A stretch of DNA of 50,107 nt, taken from assembly GCA_016288755.1 (NCBI GenBank), contig JAEELE010000102.1, forward strand, positions 1 through 50,107. The letters run 5' to 3'. The DNA is from Oscillospiraceae bacterium. Lineage in GTDB: Bacteria > Bacillota > Clostridia > Oscillospirales > Ruminococcaceae. Shown here piece by piece: positions 1-7,808 of this stretch. The notes beneath the pieces are model-generated. The model was not told the origin of the DNA. It saw only the letters and a list, made by a program, of their open reading frames with translations, and did not search any database. The stretch's first letter is position 1. Each line of letters opens with the position of its first letter. The translations under genes and the position numbers were made by a program.

Positions 1-1
1 C

Positions 2-190
2 ATGGCAGCAGGTCCGGCATCCTACGGCATGACCGACACGATGGGCAGAATGCACTCTGACGCACAGTTTGCAGGCTCCTCCTCCGTTCCGGCACACGTC
101 GAGATGATGGGTCTGATCGGCATGGGCAACAACCCGATGGTCGGCGCTACCGTTGCCTGCGCAGTTGCTGTTGAAGAGGCTATGAAATAA
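2..190 (+). CDS. GGGtGRT protein, C-terminal end (partial)
   Basis: This is the last 62 codons of a gene that begins before the window. The residues (MAAGPASYGMTDTMGRMHSD, then a segment ending in GNNPMVGATVACAVAVEEAMK) match my memory of the very conserved C-terminus of the GGGtGRT protein family of anaerobic Firmicutes. That family has about 330 residues and is named for a glycine-rich motif just upstream of this segment. Its biochemical role is not established. The ATG at base 2 is probably an internal methionine, because the family continues upstream of it. A hairpin terminator follows 30 bases after the stop, so this is the last gene of its transcript. Confidence 0.72.
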   Translation: MAAGPASYGMTDTMGRMHSDAQFAGSSSVPAHVEMMGLIGMGNNPMVGATVACAVAVEEAMK

Positions 191-221
191 GCTGAAAACA
201 GCGTAAATGCGTTGAAACACG

Positions 222-258
222 AAATCCCGGCAAACCGCAAGGCTTGTCGGGATTTTTC
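222..258 (+). terminator. Intrinsic terminator after the GGGtGRT gene
   Basis: AATCCCGGCAA at 223-233 pairs with TTGTCGGGATT at 244-254 through an 11-bp stem with one G-U pair, followed by a short T run. Confidence 0.8.
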
Positions 259-319
259 TGGGCAAAAACAGCGATTTGACACCCGATACAGGTGCTTTGT
301 GGGTATGCGGCATCTGAGC

Positions 320-654
320 TCAGTCTTTCCCAAGTATTTCTGTCGTGTCATCCATAATAATGTCTCTGAATTTTCGCCCGTCAATCACAGTGCTTTCTAA
401 CATGTCGTTCATATCTGCATATTTGCCGAGCAAGGTATAGCTGGAATCATCGGCGGTTTCATTGATCAGCCGATAGATGCCAAACACTTCTTCTCTTCCG
501 TCGCCTCCTGACGATACATTTTACCGGTATGAAGGCGATATGTAACGCCGTTATATCTGATATCCAGACCAAACCAATGACCGCCTGACGGATTCCATAC
601 ACCGATGTATTCGCTCAAAAATTCTTCCAGCGAATGATATTCGTTGATTCTCAT
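320..654 (-). pseudogene. Small hypothetical protein gene with a one-base frameshift
   Basis: The gene starts at the ATG at 652-654, behind a good GGGAG ribosome binding site, and reads MRINEYHSLEEFLSEYIGVW and onward. That frame stops at 466. From about base 510 the coding signal moves to another frame, giving EEVFGIYRLINETADDSSYT and onward to a natural stop at 320-322. The whole span is 335 bases, one short of 112 codons, so a single missing base near 500-512 restores one protein of about 111 residues. No slippery heptamer is evident there, so decay or a sequencing error is likelier than programmed frameshifting. I do not recognise the family. No signal peptide or membrane segment is visible. 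Confidence 0.5.
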
Positions 655-683
655 GATCGTTCTCCCTTTCCGATATGCACTGC

Positions 684-909
684 CTATCCCTTTGCCGATT
701 CGCCGAACCACCGGAAGACATAGACCACGCTCAGCATCCCGGACAGACCGCAGACTGCAAGAACGGTCTGCATGATCTGTCCGCCGGATGAAAAACCGCA
801 GAGCAGCGAGTTGGTGACTGCGATCATAACGCTCACCGCTGCGCCTGCCTTCATCTTTGTATCGTTTGTCCGGAGCGCTTCCCGGATCCCCCGTCTTTCT
901 GTTTTTCAT
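684..909 (-). pseudogene. Small membrane protein remnant with a G-run frameshift
   Basis: From the ATG at 907-909 the frame reads MKNRKTG. Dropping one G from the GGGGG run at about 887-891 continues it as IREALRTNDTKMKAGAAVSV, then two hydrophobic stretches, ending FRWFGESAKG at the stop at 684-686. The span is 226 bases, one more than 75 codons, which fits one extra G. Read without correction, the only intact piece starts at the ATG at 852-854 (56 residues, two membrane segments). The frame is also open upstream of the proposed start, so this may be the 3' end of a larger lost membrane protein gene. It lies directly upstream of the other broken gene on the same strand. Family not recognised. 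Confidence 0.38.
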
Positions 910-967
910 TATCGCACAGACCGCCCCGGAATGAAGCATCCATGCAGTATGAGAACTCTCGTTTCTG

Positions 968-3529
968 CTATTTCATGATCATCCGTTTCAGCAATGTGAG
1001 ATCGGCAGCATTCAGTCTGCCGCTGCCGTCCATGTCACCTGCCTGCCAGTCGGGGAGCGTGCGAGTTTTCGTGATGAGATAATCGCGCAGCAAGGCGGCA
1101 TCTGCGGCATTCACCGTGCCGTCCGCATTGACGTCGCCCTTCTGTCCGGCGCCTGTGATCTCCGCCTCGCTGAGCGCGTAGGAATACACGGCGATATTGT
1201 CCAGATATCCCGCATAGCCGACGTCCTCGGGATAAAACGACTTGCCGAACAGCAGCTTCAGATTGCTGCCCATGTCCGCTGGGCAGGTCGTCAGCGTATC
1301 CGTTTCCGCGGCGAGCTTTCCGTCCACATAGAGCCTGCACGCGGTCGGCGTCACGGCCAATACATATCTGTGCCATTGTGCTGCATCGAGATCATAGCGC
1401 AGACCGGTTTCGCCGCGCCATGTATTGACCGTGGTCTGAAAGCGGAAATGATCCTTTGCGATCTTGAAAAATGCATATTTGTCCTGATCCTGTCCGGCTG
1501 CAAAGGTGAAGAAATCGCCCTCCGATGCGGATTTTGCGTCCATGCAGACTGTGTATTCCCGGCAGCCGTCGAGCAGTCCGGGCGCGATTGCCGCGTAATC
1601 GTCTGCCGTGCCGCCGAAATACAGCACATTGCCGCGCTCGGGGTCGTTCTGTACCGCGGTTTTGCCGTAGAGCGTGAGATCGTTGCCGTTCCCGGTGATA
1701 TCGGGAACGGTTTTTCCGTTTGTCTGCTCAAAATCGAATGCCGCGGAGCGAATGCGGTGTTCGCTTTCACCGAGCGGTTCGCCGTAGATCTTCACCTCGT
1801 AGATCGCGGGATTATACCAGTTGTTGTTCGGGTTGTTCTGCAGCGTTGCGCTTATGACATTCAGCCGCACATACCGCGCCCTGCCCGAGATCAGATTGCT
1901 GTTGAAGCCGTAGGTTTTCGAGACCGCCTCGCGGTTCTTGTCGCTGTGGTCGTAAATCGTTGTCCAGCTCTGCCCGTCGGTGCTCCCTTCGACCGTATAG
2001 GCATAATAGCCCTCGGAGCCCTTGCAGATATACCACGAGATCTGTATGTTCTTCACATCGCAGACGCGCTCAAGATCGACCGTCAGCGTGAACGGCCAAG
2101 CCTTTGTTTCCTCGACCGAGGAAAACGATGTTCGGTAATCGCCGTCAAATGCCTTGCACGGCGCACGGCTGCCCTGTGCCGCCAGCGATGAGAACGCAGG
2201 TTTATCCTGCGAGAGAAGCTGCCCCTGCTGCTCCGGAAAAAGTGCACCGGTTTTTGTGCTGTAGCGGAACGACGGATAATAGTCGTAGAACGCAAAGCCG
2301 TTGTCGAAATAGAGCGGGCAGAGCGTTGTGCCGCTCGAATCGGCGGAATGCAGCCAGCGGTAAGCGTGCATCATATAATTCTGATCCTGTAAATTGACGA
2401 TCCAGCCCGACTGCGACGAGAAGGTCGATGTGTTGCCGATCGCACGCAGATCGCTCCATGCACCGGCAATATCGTCCGTGACCGCATAGGCGCCGCTGCT
2501 CGGATACCAGCCCGCCGCCTGCGAGGTGAACAGGAAATAATAGCCGTTCTTTTTGATGAGATTCGGAAATTCTCGGTACTGATCGGGAAACAGCTTCTGA
2601 ACGATCTCGGTCACGCCGCTGTAATCCGCATTCATGCGGAAAATATACATGGTCGCATTGGCGCCCTGTCCCTTTGTATTCGCCGCTGCGATCAGGTAGC
2701 CCGTGTGCGCGGCGTCATCGTCAAAGAAGATCGCCATGTCGCGCACCTCGATATCCAGCGGGTTATAAACATGATGTACGGTAAACTGCCCGCCCGGCGT
2801 GCCCGTGATGACAAGTGCCTTTCCGTCGCTGTAACCGCTTGGCTTTTCCCAATGCGCCCAGACAACTACCTTATTTGCCCACGGCAGATATTCAATATGC
2901 ACCGACTCGATCTTGCAGCTTGCGAGCGCGTCATTCTGCGAGGAATCGGCGGCGTTTCGCGCATTGCCGAAGCGCTTTCCGTCCGATGAAGTCGTCTCTT
3001 CAAGATAGATATCGCCGTTTCCGTGCGATTTCAGCGCATAGCTGTAATAGGTATCGCCGACCTTGTAACCGCTTGTTTCATAGACCAGACTGCTTCCCTT
3101 CTGATTGTCGTAGATACTGAGACCGGAGGGAACTGAACAGGGCGTTATGGAGCGCACGCCGGAATACTGTGCGCCGTCCGCCGTCAGAACTTTGAGCTGA
3201 TAGAAATATTCCGTGCCGACCGTCAGCCCGTCGTCCTCAAAGGAGCTGCCGTAGCCCTCATAGATCGGCGTATAGCCTGTTTCTGCATCGGTTGAGCGAT
3301 ACAGCACATAGCCGCTTGCATCGAGGGTAGTTGCCCATTGCAGCGCGGCACGGTCTGCGGTGTCGCTGTCCGGCGTGCAGATGAGATTGCCGACTAGTCC
3401 GATTTCCGCGGAAATATTCCCGGATGCGTTCTGCAAGCCCGAGACCTCCGGCAGCGGCATACCGGAAAGCATCGTGCAGTGTGCCGCGGCTGCACCGGTC
3501 AGAAGCGCGATCAGCTGTTTCAGTTTCAT
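968..3529 (-). CDS. Secreted multidomain dockerin protein (FN3, GH43-like propeller, discoidin, LamG-like)
   Basis: The start chosen is the ATG at 3527-3529, behind GGGGG and followed by a signal peptide (MKLKQLIALLTGAAAAHCTM), giving 853 residues; the open frame upstream of it has no coding character. Domains in order: fibronectin III-like, about 56-130; a beta-propeller region with glycoside hydrolase 43-like features, about 135-425; discoidin/CBM32-like, about 440-584; LamG/concanavalin-like, about 593-790; type I dockerin, about 797-853, with two calcium-loop repeats beginning GDVNADGTVNAADAALLRDY and GDMDGSGRLNAADLTLLKRM. The dockerin implies attachment to a cohesin-bearing scaffold outside the cell. 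The substrate is probably a plant polysaccharide side chain, but I cannot assign activity, and the GH43 assignment is only by overall resemblance. It is monocistronic, with its own promoter at 3583-3611. Confidence 0.82.
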   Translation of the reverse strand: MKLKQLIALLTGAAAAHCTMLSGMPLPEVSGLQNASGNISAEIGLVGNLICTPDSDTADRAALQWATTLDASGYVLYRSTDAETGYTPIYEGYGSSFEDDGLTVGTEYFYQLKVLTADGAQYSGVRSITPCSVPSGLSIYDNQKGSSLVYETSGYKVGDTYYSYALKSHGNGDIYLEETTSSDGKRFGNARNAADSSQNDALASCKIESVHIEYLPWANKVVVWAHWEKPSGYSDGKALVITGTPGGQFTVHHVYNPLDIEVRDMAIFFDDDAAHTGYLIAAANTKGQGANATMYIFRMNADYSGVTEIVQKLFPDQYREFPNLIKKNGYYFLFTSQAAGWYPSSGAYAVTDDIAGAWSDLRAIGNTSTFSSQSGWIVNLQDQNYMMHAYRWLHSADSSGTTLCPLYFDNGFAFYDYYPSFRYSTKTGALFPEQQGQLLSQDKPAFSSLAAQGSRAPCKAFDGDYRTSFSSVEETKAWPFTLTVDLERVCDVKNIQISWYICKGSEGYYAYTVEGSTDGQSWTTIYDHSDKNREAVSKTYGFNSNLISGRARYVRLNVISATLQNNPNNNWYNPAIYEVKIYGEPLGESEHRIRSAAFDFEQTNGKTVPDITGNGNDLTLYGKTAVQNDPERGNVLYFGGTADDYAAIAPGLLDGCREYTVCMDAKSASEGDFFTFAAGQDQDKYAFFKIAKDHFRFQTTVNTWRGETGLRYDLDAAQWHRYVLAVTPTACRLYVDGKLAAETDTLTTCPADMGSNLKLLFGKSFYPEDVGYAGYLDNIAVYSYALSEAEITGAGQKGDVNADGTVNAADAALLRDYLITKTRTLPDWQAGDMDGSGRLNAADLTLLKRMIMK

Positions 3530-3582
3530 ATGCAATACCCCCACGTTGATTCTGCTTTCATCAGAAGCGTTTCTATGTATCC

Positions 3583-3611
3583 AGTATACCATATTACGCC
3601 GGCAAATGCAA
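3583..3611 (-). promoter_or_regulatory. Sigma-A promoter of the 968-3529 dockerin gene
   Basis: On the minus strand, TTGCAT (3606-3611) and TATACT (3583-3588) are separated by 17 bases. The -10 box lies 53 bases upstream of the start codon. Confidence 0.7.
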
Positions 3612-3958
3612 TGCATAACGATGAAAAAATCCCTGATGCTGTCACAACGGCAGGGGAAGCAGCCGAAAAATGAGAGAACCGAAGCACCCTCATTGCCGAT
3701 GTGATTTGCCAGACTGTAAGAGTGCCTGCATCCCGGTGAACATTCCATACAACAAATCGGCTTGCTGTCTATGACATCATCATTCCGGATCGCATAATGC
3801 CGTCGCCGGAACAGGGGAATCCCCCGAACCTGTGATATGCTTTGACCGGCAGCGGCTGCGAACTGCCGTGATAAGCCGCGATGCCGGTCCGTTTGTGCCC
3901 GTTCCGGTGCAAAATCAGGCTGACCTGCAGATTCGCGCGGAAAACTGCGCGGAAATAC
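3612..3958. other. Intergenic region, no convincing gene
   Basis: This stretch lies between two divergent promoters. A 76-codon minus-strand frame at 3769-3999 (segments GIAAYHGSSQPLPVKAYHRF and GGFPCSGDGIMRSGM) looks faintly protein-like and could be a decayed fragment. It has no ribosome binding site and overlaps the next promoter. Nothing else is supported. Confidence 0.5.
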
Positions 3959-3987
3959 TTGACAAAGCAGCCGTTTTGTGCTATACT
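3959..3987 (+). promoter_or_regulatory. Strong sigma-A promoter for the ECF S component / coaX operon
   Basis: TTGACA (3959-3964), a 17-base spacer and TATACT (3982-3987). The leader to the first start codon is about 140 bases and contains a short hairpin (TCCCGA-AGG-TCGGGA, near 4093-4108) just before the AGGAGGAGG ribosome binding site. Confidence 0.85.
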
Positions 3988-4133
3988 GAATTCGGGCACA
4001 CAGTGTGCTGAGACGGATACTTCCCGCCGAAGATCTGATCGAGGAGAACAGACTGTGCAGCCCGCTCGAGGCTTTGCTCGTGCTTGTATTGTATCCCGAA
4101 GGTCGGGAATGATAACAGGAGGAGGATGTTTCT

Positions 4134-4739
4134 ATGAAAAATCAAACCACAAAGACTCTGGTCGGAATGGGCATTCTGACCGCAATCGTCATCGTGCTGC
4201 AGGCATTTGCAAGCGCGATCAAATTCGGACCGTTCAGCATCACGCTGGTGCTCGCCCCGATGGTCATCGGTGCAGCGCTCTACGGCTGGAAGGCCGGCGG
4301 CTGGCTCGGGCTGGTCTTCGGCGTGATGGTGCTGCTCAGCGGTGACGCCGGACCGTTCCTCGCGGTCAAGGTGGCGCCCACGATCATTCTGTGCGTGCTC
4401 AAGGGCACACTCGCCGGCATTGCGGCAGGTCTGGTCTATCGGCTCTTCGCAAGGAAGTCGAAGCTCGCAGGTGTGATCTGCGCAGGCATTGCATGCCCTG
4501 TCGTCAACACCGGAGTGTTTCTGCTCGGCTGCCTCGTGTTTTTCCTCGATACCGTCAAGGCTTGGGGCGCAGGTGCCGGCTATGAGAACGTCGGCGCATA
4601 TTTCCTCTTCGGATTTGTCGGTCTGAATTTCGTCATTGAGCTCGTCATCAACATGGTGCTGAGCACTGCCATCGTACAGATCCTTAACATCATTGAGCAC
4701 GGCAATGCCGGTGCGGATGTCGGTAGTCAGGGAGCCTGA
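4134..4739 (+). CDS. ECF transporter substrate-binding (S) component, probably pantothenate (PanT-like)
   Basis: A 201-residue, very hydrophobic protein with about six membrane segments and the compact size of energy-coupling-factor S components (PF12822-type). S components bind a vitamin in the membrane and are energised by a shared EcfA/EcfA'/EcfT module encoded elsewhere. The substrate is inferred from context: the stop is two bases from the start of coaX, the pantothenate kinase gene, so uptake of pantothenate feeding CoA synthesis is the simplest reading. The start has a strong AGGAGGAGG site. No vitamin riboswitch could be confirmed in the leader. Other substrates cannot be excluded from sequence alone. 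Confidence 0.78.
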   Translation: MKNQTTKTLVGMGILTAIVIVLQAFASAIKFGPFSITLVLAPMVIGAALYGWKAGGWLGLVFGVMVLLSGDAGPFLAVKVAPTIILCVLKGTLAGIAAGLVYRLFARKSKLAGVICAGIACPVVNTGVFLLGCLVFFLDTVKAWGAGAGYENVGAYFLFGFVGLNFVIELVINMVLSTAIVQILNIIEHGNAGADVGSQGA

Positions 4740-4741
4740 AT

Positions 4742-5509
4742 ATGAAAATACTGACCATTGATATCGGCAACTCGAATATCTGCATCGGTTGTGTGAACGA
4801 CCACAAGGTCGAGTTTGTCGAGCGGATGTATTCCGACCGGCACAAGACCGATCTGGAATTTCTCGTGAGCTGCAAGGCTGTGCTCGAGCTGCATCAGATC
4901 GACGTGACGGCGCTGCACGGCGCGATCATCTCGTCGGTCGTTCCGCCGCTGACCGATCTGCTCTTTCAGGCAATCCGGAAGCTGACGGGCATCCGTCCGA
5001 TGGTCGTCGGACCCGGCATGAAGACCGGGATCAACATTCTGCCGCCCAGTGCCGGTGCCGACCTAGTGGTCGGTGCGGTCGCCGCAGTGCAGTATTACGG
5101 CGCGCCGTCCATCATCATCGACATGGGCACGGCGACGACCATGACCGTTGTTGACAAAAACAAGTGCTTCATCGGCGGCATCATTTATCCGGGCGTTGCG
5201 ATCGCGCTGCAGTCGCTGGAATCGGGGACCGCACAGCTCCCGCACATTCAGCTCAAGGCGCCGGAGACCGTCATCCACACCGACACGATCGAGTGTATGC
5301 AGGCGGGTGTTGTCTACGGCAACGCGGGCGCGATGGACGCGCTGATCGACCGCATGTTCGACGAGCTCGGCTACAGTGCAGTCGTGGTTGCAAGCGGCGG
5401 GCTTGCACCGCTGATCATTCCGCACTGCCGCCATGAGATCGTGATCGACGATGAGCTTCTGCTCAAAGGGCTTGATATTCTGTTCTATAAGAATTACAAG
5501 CATGCATAA
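4742..5509 (+). CDS. coaX: Type III pantothenate kinase
   Basis: Cytoplasmic enzyme that phosphorylates pantothenate, the first step of CoA synthesis. The 255 residues match the usual family length. The phosphate-binding motif DIGNSNICIG is at residues 7-16, followed by GPGMKTG, the ASKHA-fold DMGTAT motif, GGIIYPG and a C-terminal ASGGLAPL segment. The start is the ATG two bases after the stop of the S-component gene, with GGGAG overlapping the end of that gene, so the two are cotranscribed and probably translationally coupled. Nothing unusual is seen. Confidence 0.95.
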   Translation: MKILTIDIGNSNICIGCVNDHKVEFVERMYSDRHKTDLEFLVSCKAVLELHQIDVTALHGAIISSVVPPLTDLLFQAIRKLTGIRPMVVGPGMKTGINILPPSAGADLVVGAVAAVQYYGAPSIIIDMGTATTMTVVDKNKCFIGGIIYPGVAIALQSLESGTAQLPHIQLKAPETVIHTDTIECMQAGVVYGNAGAMDALIDRMFDELGYSAVVVASGGLAPLIIPHCRHEIVIDDELLLKGLDILFYKNYKHA

Positions 5510-5516
5510 TACCGAA

Positions 5517-5548
5517 AAATGCCGGTGAGCAGCAGTTCATCGGCATTT
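5517..5548. terminator. Hairpin after coaX, weak terminator candidate
   Basis: AAATGCCGGTGA (5517-5528) pairs perfectly with TCATCGGCATTT (5537-5548), a 12-bp stem. There is no T run on the plus strand beyond the stem, so it may only slow or partly stop transcription between coaX and the next gene, or protect the 3' end. Confidence 0.45.
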
Positions 5549-5572
5549 GCAATAGGCGATAAGGAGGATATC

Positions 5573-6106
5573 ATGCAGAATTTTTTGATCGTAGTGGACA
5601 TGCAGCGCGACTTTGTCGACGGGGCGCTGGGCACACCGGAGGCGGCTGCGATCCTCGGTGCAGTGTCGGAGCGTATCCGCAGCTGGGAAGGACCGATCGT
5701 CGTGACCCTCGACACGCATCAGGAGAATTACCTCGACACGGCTGAGGGCAAAAAGCTCCCCGTGCCGCACTGCATCCGGGAGACCGAGGGCTGGGAGCTG
5801 CATCCGGCAATCAAGGAGGCACTCGCGGGAAAGAAGTATACCGCGGTCGAGAAGCCGACCTTCGGCTCCGTGCAGCTTCCGCAGATCATCCGCGTGCTGA
5901 GCGACGGCGGACCCGTCAGCTTCACAGTGATCGGTCTGTGCACCGATATCTGTGTGGTGTCGAATGCGCTGCTGCTGAAGGCGCATTATCCCGAGACTGC
6001 GATCGCAGTAGATGCCGCATGCTGTGCCGGTGTGACCCCTGCGGCGCACGAGGCAGCCCTCGCAACGATGCGGAGCTGCCAGATCGACATTCTCAACGCG
6101 GACTGA
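5573..6106 (+). CDS. Isochorismatase-family cysteine hydrolase (nicotinamidase-like)
   Basis: A 177-residue cytoplasmic hydrolase. The start is the ATG after AAGGAGGATATC; the longer open frame from 5519 lacks a site. The catalytic triad of the family is present: Asp9 in VDMQRDF, the Lys of AVEKPTFGS, and the nucleophile Cys in GLCTDICVVSNALLLK. The fold and length fit nicotinamidase or related amidases, but the metal-binding histidine pattern typical of PncA is not clear, so the exact substrate is open. It sits 63 bases after coaX, so a cofactor-salvage role is plausible inference. It converges on the AlkD-like gene with no spacing. Confidence 0.85.
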   Translation: MQNFLIVVDMQRDFVDGALGTPEAAAILGAVSERIRSWEGPIVVTLDTHQENYLDTAEGKKLPVPHCIRETEGWELHPAIKEALAGKKYTAVEKPTFGSVQLPQIIRVLSDGGPVSFTVIGLCTDICVVSNALLLKAHYPETAIAVDAACCAGVTPAAHEAALATMRSCQIDILNAD

Positions 6107-6784
6107 CTATTTCTGCCGGAGCGTGCGGAGCAGTGCCTTGGTCTCCTCCGGGATTCTGCGGCTCTCAACGGATTTCTGGATCGCCTTGCGGTGCACCCAT
6201 TCCGGGAGACGGCGCTCGGTGAAATAGGGGAGGATCGCGTCAGGCTGCTTGGCAAGAGCTGTCGCGAAATACCACGCAAGCTCCATATTGATATAGTATT
6301 CGCCGCTTTCGAGCTGTGCCAGCCGTTGCGGATATTCCGGCGAAAAGCGCGCATCGAGGAAATGCTGCATCAGCATCCCGATGCCAAACCGCACCGTGTA
6401 GCAGTGTTCAGAGCGAAGCCAGCTGTCGATGTGCGGCAGCAGCTTTTCTGCATACCGACGAAAGACGGCAGGGGAGAGCTGGTCGCAGGTTGCCCAGTTG
6501 TCGATATAGGGCAGAAACCGGTTGACGCCGTCGAGGCAGCCGTCAAAATCACGGATGCAGCAGAGCAGAAAGGCGTGCAGCTGGTTTTCATCAAAATAGA
6601 AATGGGGCAGCGTGCGGAGGAAGGCTTCCGCCTCCGCTGTCCCGTTGATTTCCTTGGCGAGTGCGCGCAGATCGGGCGTGCGTCCCCCGAGAAAGCGGTC
6701 CGCGGGGAGATCGGGCGCAAGCCTTGCCGTGAATGCAGCATTTTTTTCGTCAGCCAGCGCAAATAAGCGCTCTGTGATCGTCAT
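6107..6784 (-). CDS. DNA alkylation repair protein, AlkD-like
   Basis: 225 residues made of alpha-helical HEAT-like repeats characteristic of AlkC/AlkD DNA glycosylases (PF08713), which remove positively charged alkylated bases without base flipping. The conserved central segment ends DNWATCDQLSP, where the Trp and the Asp correspond to residues contacting the lesion in AlkD. The rest follows the family (SEHCYTVRFGIGMLMQHFLD, NMELAWYFATALAK, WVHRKAIQKSVESRRI). Start: ATG at 6782-6784 behind GGAGGTGG; the open frame extending upstream to 7684 is antisense to the radical SAM gene and not real. It has its own promoter and overlaps no neighbour. Confident of family, less so of lesion specificity. 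Confidence 0.88.
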   Translation of the reverse strand: MTITERLFALADEKNAAFTARLAPDLPADRFLGGRTPDLRALAKEINGTAEAEAFLRTLPHFYFDENQLHAFLLCCIRDFDGCLDGVNRFLPYIDNWATCDQLSPAVFRRYAEKLLPHIDSWLRSEHCYTVRFGIGMLMQHFLDARFSPEYPQRLAQLESGEYYINMELAWYFATALAKQPDAILPYFTERRLPEWVHRKAIQKSVESRRIPEETKALLRTLRQK

Positions 6785-6802
6785 ACAACCACCTCCGGCT
6801 CT

Positions 6803-6831
6803 ATTATACCGGATTTCTGCGGAAAAAGCAA
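6803..6831 (-). promoter_or_regulatory. Promoter of the AlkD-like gene
   Basis: Minus strand: TTGCTT (6826-6831), 17 bases, TATAAT (6803-6808). The spacer starts with a T tract and ends in GG. Confidence 0.78.
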
Positions 6832-6865
6832 CGGTTTTCCGCAAACGGAAGGAGGGAATATCCCG

Positions 6866-7756
6866 ATGCCGCAGAAATGTGCGCTCTGCCCGCGGCGCTG
6901 TCTGGTCGACCGCGATCGGCACACGGGCTATTGCGGAGAAAGCCGGACCCTGCGCATCGCGCGTGCAGCCCCGCACTATTGGGAGGAGCCTGCGATCAGC
7001 GGGTCGTGCGGGTCGGGCACGGTCTTTTTCAGCGGATGCAGTCTTCGCTGCGTGTTCTGTCAGAATCACGAGATCGCCGTCAGCCATATCGGCAGAGATG
7101 TGACCCCTGCGGAGCTGGTCGGAATCATGCTTTCGCTCCAGTCGAAGGGCGTGCACAATATCAATCTTGTCACGCCGAGCCACTTCACGGCGGAGCTTGT
7201 GCCCGTTCTGCGGACAGCGCGTGAAAGCGGGCTGCGGATCCCGGTCGTGTGGAATTCCGGCGGCTATGAATCCGTGTCTGCGCTGAAAATGCTCAAGGGC
7301 TTGGTCGATATCTTTCTGCCCGACTTCAAATATCTCTCGCCGCAGACAGCTGCGGCATATTCCAACGCGCCGGATTACCCGGAGGCTGCAAAGGCAGCGC
7401 TCGCAGAGATGGTGCGCCAGCAGCCGGAGCAGATATTTGATGAAAACGGGATGCTGCTGCGCGGCGTGCAGGTGCGGCATCTGGTGCTGCCCGGGCATGC
7501 GCAGGAATCGCGGCAGGTGCTGTGGTATCTGCACAAAACTTACGGCGATGCGATTGGTGTCAGCATCATGAATCAGTATACGCCGATGCCGCAGGTGCAG
7601 GGTGACCCGCTGCTCTCCCGCCGCGTGACGGCGCATGAATACGCCTCGGTCGTGCGCTATGCCGAGCAGATCGGGCTGACACATGCGCTGATTCAGGAGG
7701 GTGAGGCGGCGTCCGAGAGCTTTATTCCCGAATTTTACGGCAGTGCTCCGGAATAA
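6866..7756 (+). CDS. Radical SAM protein, PflX-like (pyruvate formate-lyase activase relative)
   Basis: 296 residues. The radical SAM cluster motif CxxxCxxC is seen in FSGCSLRCVFCQNHEIA (about residues 55-71). An N-terminal cysteine cluster (CALCPRRC and GYCG) precedes it, as in the COG1313 family, whose members are annotated as putative pyruvate formate-lyase activating enzymes but mostly lack a proven target. Downstream segments NLVTPSHF, VVWNSGGYE, DIFLPDFKY and VSIMNQYTPMP are family hallmarks. Start: ATG after AAGGAGGGAATATCCCG. It is transcribed away from the AlkD-like gene and ends against a convergent dockerin gene. The substrate is unknown. Confidence 0.85.
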   Translation: MPQKCALCPRRCLVDRDRHTGYCGESRTLRIARAAPHYWEEPAISGSCGSGTVFFSGCSLRCVFCQNHEIAVSHIGRDVTPAELVGIMLSLQSKGVHNINLVTPSHFTAELVPVLRTARESGLRIPVVWNSGGYESVSALKMLKGLVDIFLPDFKYLSPQTAAAYSNAPDYPEAAKAALAEMVRQQPEQIFDENGMLLRGVQVRHLVLPGHAQESRQVLWYLHKTYGDAIGVSIMNQYTPMPQVQGDPLLSRRVTAHEYASVVRYAEQIGLTHALIQEGEAASESFIPEFYGSAPE

Positions 7757-7790
7757 AAAGGACTGCGGGTCACGGAAACCCGCAGTCAGC
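7754..7790 (-). terminator. Terminator of the dockerin-cohesin gene
   Basis: GACTGCGGGT (7761-7770) pairs with ACCCGCAGTC (7778-7787). The T run (CCTTTTTATT) is on the minus strand, so it mainly serves the gene at 7809-8627. Confidence 0.85.
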
Positions 7791-7808
7791 AGAAAGGATG
7801 AACAGCGC

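Noticed and set aside
500..512. Programmed -1 frameshift in the small hypothetical gene
   Set aside because: No slippery heptamer or downstream structure is seen; the neighbouring gene is also broken, so mutation or sequencing error is simpler.
3769..3999. A 76-codon minus-strand gene
   Set aside because: No ribosome binding site, overlaps a strong promoter on the other strand, no recognised family.
3988..4060. TPP riboswitch in the leader of the ECF S component
   Set aside because: CTGAGA after a hairpin and CTGATC at a suitable distance are present, but the GGATAA and GCGTAGGGA signatures are missing, and the stretch folds as simple hairpins.
6785..7684. N-terminal extension of the AlkD-like protein to 525 residues
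   Set aside because: The extension is antisense to the radical SAM gene and contains the AlkD promoter; the ATG at 6782-6784 has a strong ribosome site.
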